Assembly: GCA_021432605.1 (NCBI GenBank)
Contig: MU271146.1
Location: 186,001-250,000, forward strand
Reading direction: 5' to 3'
DNA: 64,000 nucleotides
From: Coniochaeta sp. PMI_546
Lineage: Eukaryota > Ascomycota > Sordariomycetes > Coniochaetales > Coniochaetaceae
A program made the translations under genes and the position numbers. The notes below the pieces were generated by a model that saw only the letters and a list, made by a program, of their open reading frames with translations, did not search any database and was not told the origin of the DNA. This document shows, one piece after another, positions 56,901 to 64,000 of this stretch. Position 1 is the stretch's first letter; each line of letters starts with the position of its first letter.

Positions 56901-58305
56901 GGACATTGGATCCATCACCACGAGGTTCTCGCAAGACATCGGGCTTCTTGACAATCAGCTGCCCCTTGCACTCTTGGTTTCCGTTGCCAACTTGTTCATG
57001 GCAATCAGTCAGGGTGTCCTTCTCGCCTCGTCAACGGGCTACCTAGCCGTCACATTCCCATTCCTGGTCGTCATATTCTTCTACATTCAGCGGGGCTATC
57101 TTCGGACCTCCAGGCAGCTCCGTTTCCTTGATCTTGAGGAGAAGGCACCGGTCTACACGCAGTTTCTGGAGACCCTCTCAGGGCTCGCGACCATCCGGGC
57201 TTTCGGCTGGTCCGCTCCAGCCAAGGCCCACAACCACTCGTTGATAGACAAGTCTCAGCGGCCGTTCTACCTTCTACTAATGGTGCAGCAGTGGCTGGAG
57301 CTGGTCCTAAATCTCGTCACAGCGGCGCTCGCGGTTCTCGTGGTCGGCCTAGCGGTGAAGCTTCGCGGTTCCGTGTCTGCTGGGCTGACGGGCGTGTCGC
57401 TTGTACAACTTATCACGCTGGCGGAAACGCTCAAGCTGCTGATACAGTTCTGGACGTCGCTCGAGACGTCGCTTGGGGCTGTGGCCAGGATAAAGAATTT
57501 CAGCGAGGAGACGCCGGATGAGAGATTGCCTGGCGAGAATCAGCTGCCGCCAGACAACTGGCCGGCACGCGGAGACGTCGAGATATCGGGGGTTTCGGTC
57601 AGTTACGGAGATGACTTGGAGAGGAAGGCACTCGATAACATCGACTTGAGGATTGTGGCCGGTCAGAAGGTCGGCGTGGTCGGGCGGACGGGAAGCGGCA
57701 AATCGACATTTCTTCTGAGCCTGCTGCGCCTTGTCCCCAACAGCTCAGGCATGATCGCCGTCGACGACGTGGACATCTCGACTCTAGCCCGTGATACGGT
57801 ACGCGCACGAATAATCACTGTTTCCCAGGACACATTCTTCCTGCCTGGGTCGGTCAGACTGAACATTGATCCCTACGACGCCGCATCTACAGCCGCCATC
57901 GAAGCTGTCCTTCGCCGCGTGGGGCTATGGGACGTCGTTGAGGAGCGAGGGGGCTTGGACGCCAAGTTTGAGGACGAGATGTTCAGCCATGGGCAGCGGC
58001 AGCTGTTCTCGTTGGCCAGGGCGGTGCTGAGGAAGGATACTGGACGGGTGGTGGTCTTTGACGAGGCTACGAGCAGTATCGACACGCACACGGAAGCAGT
58101 GATCAGGGAGTTCCTCGGTGACGAGTTCCGTCATCACACTGTCATCTGGGTGGCACACCGGCTGGAGACTATTATGGATTTCGACCGAGTCATTGTGCTG
58201 GAGCAGGGATGTGTGGTGGAGGATGGTAATCCGAGGGAGCTGGTTGCTGCTGGCAGGAACAGGTTCAGCGAGTTGTGGAATGCGAGGCACCGCTATGACG
58301 GATGA
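53911..58305 (+). CDS. ABCC (MRP-type) full-length multidrug ABC transporter
   Basis: This is one intronless frame of 1464 aa. An N-terminal membrane bundle (TMD0-like, residues 1 to about 190) precedes TMD1. NBD1 has Walker A GPVASGKTT (about 650), signature LSGGQKQR (about 741) and Walker B LALLDDPLSSLD, where the catalytic Glu is Asp, as is usual in ABCC. TMD2 follows, then NBD2 with Walker A GRTGSGKST (about 1257), a signature reading FSHGQRQ (about 1358) and Walker B VVVFDEATSSID. Only NBD2 therefore has a complete catalytic Glu. ABCC pumps export organic anions, conjugates or toxins at the vacuole or plasma membrane. In fungi, many members starting with an FDFTIAFEQ-like segment are species-variable exporters; the substrate cannot be told here. 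There is no secondary-metabolite cluster around it. Confidence 0.94.
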   Translation: MDNSTSFSTSCYPAADGSFGPVIQGTNCRSFDFTIAFEQYFFSIAPATLLIIAAPLRLRQLSGSPAIVGGKAFRRTKLAAVAVFAAFQLSLVAVWASQPPSLGHVRTVSLAASCVSFVASLLICGLSYTEHAKTPRPSVLLNAYLLASLVLDGAIVRSFWLSTLSTTLCGLFTASFVVKAAVLVLEAVEKGGFLGGRRAPSPEVMSGLYGRGLLWWMNPLLRDGFQRLLRPDDLYELDETMSAAVLHEGFWRAWTTVRPERKHRLLLACLKTLKWPLLYGVFPRVLLLVFTICQPLVLGRFLTFLQEPSQNVSVGYGLIGAYGVVYLGIALSTAFYSHQNTRTLAMLRGTLISAIFSRSTGLSTADVDDSAAVTLMSTDVDAIIRAWREFHEIWATLIQVPIALWLLSTHIDWACVGPLIICGLGLAVSIFSGPSSKRFMMAWMSKIQQRVGITSTMLGHIRSIKMSGLGPKLGASIAKLRRDEIDAAAPFRMISAVMASTAQMPMLLSPVAAFALFTLQSRASGMSLDITRMFTSLSLIILLGQPLFWIFKAILDATAALGCFKRIQDFLSKSSKAEVGTVVLADESNVQLSLQAHGVELQELNPAGRSQTKVDVAVRDATFSWTADGPSVVRISHLDVEKGQLTIVVGPVASGKTTFLKGLLGEVTSVTGHVELGHRKVAWCEQTPWLTNETILKNIIGYNEYDEKLYRSVTYACDLDKDLATLEKGAQTVVGSKGFALSGGQKQRVALARALYSRPQLALLDDPLSSLDNHTAELVFNRVFAKKTGLLRQWETTIILVTQAAKFLPDADKIVALKEGSMVEQGTFDSVARAGGYVESMRHQNPTSDEQNLLETVDRSSENSDENSGRKITPMSPAEPTDKRRQRGDSKVYSYFFSTLGLHSLTTLLTCEVAWTFLSAFPTVWLNWWANANAEEPNQRIGYYLGVYAGLQVLATLCFGLLMLVGVYFIASRVGFRLHQRLLDSVMRAPLSLFTTTDIGSITTRFSQDIGLLDNQLPLALLVSVANLFMAISQGVLLASSTGYLAVTFPFLVVIFFYIQRGYLRTSRQLRFLDLEEKAPVYTQFLETLSGLATIRAFGWSAPAKAHNHSLIDKSQRPFYLLLMVQQWLELVLNLVTAALAVLVVGLAVKLRGSVSAGLTGVSLVQLITLAETLKLLIQFWTSLETSLGAVARIKNFSEETPDERLPGENQLPPDNWPARGDVEISGVSVSYGDDLERKALDNIDLRIVAGQKVGVVGRTGSGKSTFLLSLLRLVPNSSGMIAVDDVDISTLARDTVRARIITVSQDTFFLPGSVRLNIDPYDAASTAAIEAVLRRVGLWDVVEERGGLDAKFEDEMFSHGQRQLFSLARAVLRKDTGRVVVFDEATSSIDTHTEAVIREFLGDEFRHHTVIWVAHRLETIMDFDRVIVLEQGCVVEDGNPRELVAAGRNRFSELWNARHRYDG

Positions 58306-58525
58306 TTGCACTGCACTGTAAGCGTCTTTCACATATCTTAAGGGAGGCAAATTCTAGTGTCAAAGAGAATGCGTAAATTGGCGTATATTGGAACAGTGAC
58401 TGGCTGCAACGGTGTCGTCTATGAAGATGAATACACAGTAGAAACGCGTTCAGAGTGGTGGGCATGGCCTCGAACCTATTTAGTATTACGCGACAAGGCA
58501 AGGAATAGCTTTCTGCATGCACTAT

Positions 58526-58541
58526 ATACACGTGTAGTGTA
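58526..58541. promoter_or_regulatory. TACACGTGTAGTGTAC motif copy
   Basis: This is the inverted form of ACACTACACGTGTA, with a central CACGTG. It lies 0.9 kb upstream of the F-box gene and 0.2 kb after the transporter stop. Confidence 0.4.
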
Positions 58542-59026
58542 CGCGTTTCCTGACGACAGCGGTGGAGCAGCTAACAGTAAGGTACTCTAGAACCTTAGCA
58601 CATGTGGCGCCCCATATGTGAACCACTGTCAGTCTTTTCCAGTGATTGCTTCATTTTCACATCGCTTGGGGTGTCTGACCTCGGATATCTCGTTACCTGT
58701 CTCGTTGAAGTCTTAGTGGAAGCGCCGGCTGGAAGACGCCACGGATTCCCGTTTCTTGTCCAAAGCCCGAGAGATGACATCTCGCCTGCCTTGGAAAGTA
58801 CCAGCTACCTTACTCCGGAGTGTGGGGTGAATGGTAATCTTCCAGATTCAGGTTCTTCATAAAAAGCGCAAGACAAAGGAAAGGAAGGAGCTGTTGGGCC
58901 TAAATCCTCCCTGCGTTGAAGGGCTGTGAAGTGCCACAGCAGCAACCACTCGTTCTCACTCACTAGCAGCTTGCAGGAATCTGTGCCCCTCGCCGAGCGG
59001 GTAGGTGCCTCCTGCAGACACAACTA

Positions 59027-59041
59027 CTAAGGTACCTTAGA
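59027..59041. promoter_or_regulatory. CTAAGGTACCTTAG palindrome
   Basis: This is a perfect 14-nt palindrome, ctaaggtaccttag, centred on a KpnI-like GGTACC, upstream of the F-box gene. Related half-sites occur in several promoter regions of this window. Confidence 0.5.
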
Positions 59042-59326
59042 TAGTAACTTCACCACTTCACTGCCTTACTTCACTACTAACTCCCCACATACAACTCTAC
59101 ACACGACAACTCTACACACGACTCCACGATTGTAACACGACCAAAGCACTTTGTGCTCCTTCCTCTGCCACCAACGAAAGAGAGGCCTTCTCGCCGATGC
59201 AATCATCCCGCGACAATGGACGCTTTGCCCTACTTCACTCCATAACTGTAGTAGGTACAAACCAACACATCACTTCGTCTTAAAGACCGGGCACCTGCCT
59301 GCGCCTTATTATAAACGGCGGCATAA

Positions 59327-59351
59327 CTCTCTCTCTCTCACACACACACAC
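59327..59351 (+). repeat. (CT)n(CA)n microsatellite
   Basis: About six CT units run directly into about six CA units in the probable 5' UTR of the F-box gene, roughly 100 nt before its ATG. Confidence 0.9.
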
Positions 59352-59453
59352 ATATCATCGGCTTGGGCTGTTCATCTGTGGGGCTCCAACCATTCCGTCC
59401 CTTTCTGACCATCTCAACCTCATGAAAGAATCAGCATCCGCAGCATCACCATC

Positions 59454-61668
59454 ATGAGGTTCTTCAGGAAGAAGGACAAGCGGAAGGACAAGGCCTTGGA
59501 TCTGCCGGGCTTCGAAGGTGGCGAAAAGTATAATGGTGATGCCAAACGGAAGCCCTCCGGCAGCTCCCCGCAATATTCTGGGTCCGGAGGGGCAGCTGCC
59601 ACCCACGACGCGACCGCGTTCCGACCCATGGCCACCCACCGCTCGGCAGCGGCACTTCTGAGCCTACCACCACACGTCCTCGAGAGCATCTTTGCGTTCG
59701 TATGCCCTCATGCGACCGATAAGTCCTATCAGACGTGTGAGGAAAGCGGCACCGAGGATGCCTGCATGCTATGCGACCTGCGCGATCTCGCTCACTGCGT
59801 CGCCGTCTGCAAGAAATGGCGGACCGAAGCTATCAAGCTCTTGTAAGTCTTTCACATAGCCTCCCGTCCGCCACTGCGGTATAGTGTTGTCTTTTCCTTA
59901 CGCGACTTGAGCCATTGAACTAACGATCATTGTGAACCTGTGCAGGTATAAGAGCATACGTATCGACACCGTGCACTACTGCCAGCGCGAGGCAACTCTA
60001 TCCGACATGCGCAAGCGAGGTTCCTTCTTCGACCGCAACGCCGACCCCGAGGACCCGACCGCAGCTCGTCTGAAGCTCCTGTGCCGGACACTGCGCGAGG
60101 ACCCCGCCCGTTTGGGCCCGCGTGTCGAGTTCCTCAAAACTCCCTACATGCTACGGGAGTCGGCCCAGGCTGACCTAGCCCGGACCATTGCCGTCCTGCC
60201 CAACCTCAAATATGTCGACCTACCCGAGGGCATGTACATGGACGATCATTCGTATCTGACTCTGCGCTTGGAAGTGCAGGCACGGTGTCGAGAGATCCGG
60301 AAGATGACATACATGCATGGCTCGGAGCGCAGTCTGCAACAGCTCGCCAGTGGCAATATCTGGACCAAGCTCGAGGTGCTGGAGCTCATAAAGATTGACA
60401 TGGATCCTTCAATACTGCGCCAGGTCCTCAGCGCTCTGACGAACCTGCGCGCTCTCAAGGTCAGCGAGACGAAGAGCTTCACCGACGAGATGTTCTACTG
60501 GAGCGACATGGTGCCGCCCTTCCCCGTGCTGGAAGAGTTCATCCTCAACGACGTGCCCAATGTGACCGCCGAGGGACTGCAGCAGTGGCTTGCGTTTCCA
60601 GAAGTGCAGAGCATGCTAAAAGTCCTGTCTCTCAGCCACACCGGTGTCAAGGCATTTACACTCCATCAGGTCTTGGCATCGGCACCTGTCCTAAAGAACC
60701 TCTCAATCACGGACAACGTCATGGCCTCGCTACCCACGGCGGCCGGGACGCATAACGTACCGCCACTGGCATCCAAGAGCCTGGAAGTCCTCCACTTCGA
60801 GATAACATCGTCGAACTCCGTCTCGGCTGCCTCAGCGACCGCCAGCTACTACAACTACCTCGCCAGCTCTCTCCTCACAGGTGGCCTCCCCAACCTCCGC
60901 GCAGTCTACGTCCGCGATCCAAACTTTCCGGACACACTCCTTGGTCTGCCTCCTCCGATGCCGGGCTTTGCCGAAGGCGGATATGCTCGTCCAGCTAGCA
61001 GCGGATCCAACAGCACATTCTCCTCCTCACGGCTCTCATCATCACCCGGTTTCGCCCCTATGTCGCCGCAGATGTCCCTCTCCCCCGGACACCCCTCTTT
61101 TATGTCGGGCCATAACTCCTACCACAACCGCTTCCCGAGCAATCAGTCCAACTTCCTCCACCCCCAACAGCAGGCCTCCAATCCGCGCTTCAGCAGCAAC
61201 AACCCCTTCGCCAACCACGCCTCGGCCGGGGCGCCGCATAGTATCTCCAACCTCCCCGCCATGCTCGAGGTCTTCACCAAATCTGGCGACGAGCTGGTCT
61301 GGTCCTTCTTCGGCCGCGTGGCCAAGGATCGGCGTGACAAGAGTCCCCAGCGGCCCCTCAGCAGCTACGGCCTTGGTAATGATGTCCTGGGCGGCAGCGT
61401 CATGGGCTGGAGCCCTGGTTCCGGGGCAAGAAGGAGCGTGCTCATTGGTGGTGCCGGGGGACAGTTTCTCCAGGTGCCTGGCGACGATGCTGGCTCTAGG
61501 GGACGACAGCATCGCAAGGGGGTGAGCACGGGCGGTGGTGTCGGTGGTGCGGGCGCTCGCTCGCGGTTGGGTAGTGGTGATGCAGCTAATGAGGGTGAGG
61601 ACCTCTGGCCGAGGCCGCAGACTAGCAGTGGTGGGAAGAAGAGTGAGAATATGGACTTGTGGCGTTGA
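59454..61668 (+). CDS. F-box protein with degenerate leucine-rich repeats, fungal-specific
   Basis: Exons are 59454-59842 and 59946-61668, giving 703 aa; the intron is 103 nt (GTAAGT donor, GTGCAG acceptor) and joins IKLL to YKSIRID. An F-box-like segment (LLSLPPHVLESIFAFV, from about residue 67) contains a cysteine-bearing insert (CEESGTEDACMLCDLRD) before HCVAVCKKWR. From about 200 to 420 there are leucine-rich segments such as LEVLELIKIDMDPSILRQVL and VLKVLSLSHTGVKAF, as in F-box/LRR substrate receptors. The C-terminus is Ser/Gly/Asn/Pro-rich and probably disordered. An SCF substrate-receptor role is inferred from the domains; no specific orthologue or substrate is recognised. The start lies in a basic stretch, MRFFRKKDKRKDK. 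Confidence 0.85.
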
Positions 61669-64000
61669 GGAGATGTGTTCTGGTTTGGGCTGCGCAGCAG
61701 AGATGGGCCGGACAGCGATCTCGCCAGCCGCCACTTCTACCTACTCCTCCGGAGAACCGATCTGTGTTCCGTTGACGACCCACCTCCTATATCTTGCCTC
61801 CGACGCGGGGAGCAGATGGCTTAGGCACTCACCTACGACCACTACGATATCAGGCAAGGGGTGATAGAAAAGGAAAAGGTTACGTGGACAAATCACATAT
61901 GATCTGTTCTGAATGCAAGAACCATCTTTCTTGGACGTCTCATTCGCTAAAATGCCGAAACTGCACCAGCTGGACAGGGTAATAATGAAGGGTCTATGCC
62001 CCAAAAATTGGAGAGCGAGTCGAGGTTCCTTTTCTTTGTCCTGTATAATTATACCCCCTTTTTCGGCGCAGGCAGTGGCTAGTAAACGGATGCATTGCGG
62101 TGCGGCTGTGCTTCTGGATGAGGGCTACATGATGAACCTGTGTCTAGACTGGTAGTCAGGCGTGGCTGGTAATGAAATAGCTATTCGTTTAACATTATCT
62201 GGCGCATAATGAACTACCCTATGCCAGAATGCCAGAATGCCAGGCACATGGAGATTGTGAGGTGTGCTTTGTGACTCAAGGCTCGTATGCGTCGACCCTC
62301 ATCCAGAGCAAGGAGCATTATCGTCATTTGCAGACAAGTTTTCTACTCTAGGCCTAAAAATTGAGGCAAACTGACGTCTGGACGGAACTCATGTTTCTCT
62401 CCTCACGGGAAGCCGAACCTACACCCACACAAAGTGAACGGTATAGGGAGTGATATGTTCTTCTCAGATGAATGCGGATTCCTTACCACGCTGATGCTCA
62501 TATCTGGCCGTATATAACTGTACCGACGGCTTTCCGCTTGTTGATCGGCCACCTGCCGGAGGTCTCTCGCCCAGTCTGCCTAGAGCACCGACGCATATAG
62601 AACCATTCGCTGTCCCTCTGCATGAGTGTAGGAGTAGGGTTGTTGGAGATCCGAACTTGCAGTATTAGTGGTGTGCTGTATATTGACCGTATATTATGCA
62701 CAGGTAAGCCAAGGGGCGTATATTCAGGGGTAAATCAGCGCTCTGGCACGAGGTTGGGTTGGCAATATAAAAATAATTGGTGTGGTTATGGCTGCCTTTG
62801 AGTGCTTACATTCACGTGCAGGTTTTGCTTGGTGATATTTTAAGAGAGCATATCGGTCATCTGTCGGATCCAGCGCATTTGTCTTATTGTCAGTCTATGT
62901 GTTGATTTGGCGATGGTGTCATCGTGTGTCGAGCATCGTTGCTCTCAAGGTAAAGGACCAGCATGTATCTTGTTCATACGCAAAGTGACACCAGATAAGG
63001 AGTGTAAGTGTCACTCTCGATAACTCCCGAGTCGCCTTACTCGGCGCAAATCCTTGAAGTCATACATTACCGATCATTGGTTTTGCTCGAGGACATGGCG
63101 CACTCGAGGTCCAGTGTAGTTCTACTATGCATGCTCCTGATACAAACCAGGGACGTATAAGACGTTATCCCTGACAGACTATTCGTTGCAAGAGACTTCA
63201 TGCTGGGAGGCACTCTATGAAGAGCTGTTAAGGAAATGTTAATTGACTGTCGGTGGGCAGCAATTAGCACTGTGTATGTTGCTTGCCCTTGGCTCAGACT
63301 AGTCGTAGATGCAAGGTTGAAACTTGAGACGAAGTCCCCTGTGTATCAGAGGGCTGTCACTTCGAACCGGGGTAAGGGAGCGGCTGTCTCCCGGGCCTGG
63401 CATATCCGATCTGACAGGCCGGGGTGCTCGTTGGGATCTTCTGAGAAGTAGACTCCTAGTAGATAAGCTGGGACGAAAACAACCCGAGAAACATCTAGAG
63501 ATCCGATACCAGACGTCGCCCAGGGTTGTTTGTGGAAGGAGTAAGAGGTGACCAAGGAAGGTCTCGGACCTAGCCTTCGGGGGTGGTGGCATACCCAAGC
63601 CTTTAGCACGGCCTTCCGCCGATTATGCGTGGTATCGACGTGAAATAGTTCTCGAGGTACCTTTCCATAACTCGGCAACCCGGTTCTCTCAAACGCTCGC
63701 CTTCGGATGCCGTACAGGCGTACATATCGTCCGTCGGACTTTGGACCCAGGTCATCCGACTCTTTGGCGGCGTCACTCTCAGCCGTAGGGTTGCTCCGAG
63801 TCGCTTCTTGCCTTGGCAGCTTACAGTAAGACCTTCGACTGCACGCCCGTCCGCACCTCGTAGAGACACTGACGGCTGATGATCTCCCCGGCCGTGTTGA
63901 TCTCCGGCGTAGGATTTGTGTGAGGTTAAGACGATCGTAGGATCACCTTTATGGTGGAGGACAGGTCAGTGCTTGTGGTCGTAAATTTAGAAACGTGGCA
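61669..64000. other. Right-end region without a convincing gene
   Basis: This is 2.3 kb. Short open frames occur on both strands. From about 63,950 down to 63,349 the minus strand has a stop-free frame of about 200 codons, but it has no in-frame ATG and no family resemblance. A short CxxC/CxxC peptide at about 61,903-61,970 is likely chance. I see no tRNA, 5S or other RNA gene. Confidence 0.5.

Larger units (their letters stand above)
58306..59453. other. Intergenic region between ABC transporter and F-box gene
   Basis: This is 1.15 kb. A TACACGTGTAGTGTAC element at about 58,526-58,541 is the clearest reverse-strand copy of the ACACTACACGTGTA motif. TAAGGTACCTTAGAT at about 59,027-59,041 contains a near-perfect palindrome. 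A (CT)n(CA)n microsatellite lies just before the F-box start. Confidence 0.6.

Noticed and set aside
61903-61982. A short peptide with two CxxC pairs (CSEC, CRNC), like a zinc ribbon.
   Set aside because: It is only about 60 codons, sits just after the F-box gene stop and has no other conserved residues. It is most likely chance.
63355-63390. Another GGTTCGA on the minus strand, considered as a tRNA.
   Set aside because: The T-stem bases do not pair and there is no cloverleaf.

Overview
The window is nuclear DNA from a filamentous ascomycete (Pezizomycotina). A Sordariomycete is most likely, judged by gene content and style: short introns of about 50-110 nt with GTRNGY-type donors and CTAAC/CTGAC branch sites, about half G+C, CT-rich tracts before start codons, and proteins such as an HTF1-like homeodomain factor, BIG1 and recyclin-1. 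It holds 15 well-supported protein genes, all essentially intact. I see no rRNA, tRNA, CRISPR array, transposon or virus-like element that I could defend.

Layout, left to right. 0-10 kb: CAND1 (cullin exchange factor, -) diverges from a CDK7/Kin28-type kinase (+), followed by recyclin-1 (F-box and Sec10-like, -). 10-18.2 kb is compact and housekeeping: PRPP synthetase (-), RRP17/NOL12 (-) diverging from BIG1 (+), TRM112 (-), an ER cyclophilin (-) with an apparent alternative 3' end, and SLX1 (+). 20.5-32.5 kb holds two large genes facing each other: a KDM5/Lid2-type H3K4 demethylase (+) and a DNF3-like P4-ATPase flippase (-). 35.5-46.8 kb: an HTF1-like homeobox gene (-) with an unusually long upstream gap of 5.8 kb, then a CTK1/CDK12-type CTD kinase (-). 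50.8-61.7 kb: glycogen synthase, an ABCC (MRP-type) transporter and an F-box protein, all +. The last 2.3 kb holds no convincing gene.

The genes do not form an operon or a secondary-metabolite cluster. Some functional neighbours are notable: two RNA polymerase II CTD kinases (CDK7 and CTK1 types) and an H3K4 demethylase serve transcription; CAND1 and two F-box proteins belong to SCF ubiquitin biology; RRP17 and TRM112 serve ribosome maturation.

The most interesting local observation is in the cyclophilin gene. Keeping its last intron would give a soluble protein ending in an HVEL ER-retrieval-like tetrapeptide. Removing it would give a longer protein with a C-terminal membrane anchor. Other points are a recurrent ACACTACACGTGTA-type palindromic motif in the long intergenic regions, a recurrent GGTACCTTA/TAAGGTACC-like motif near promoters, a farnesylation-type CSVM end on recyclin-1, and two introns that need AAG acceptors. 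All exon models were read by eye from splice signals and reading-frame continuity, without transcript data.
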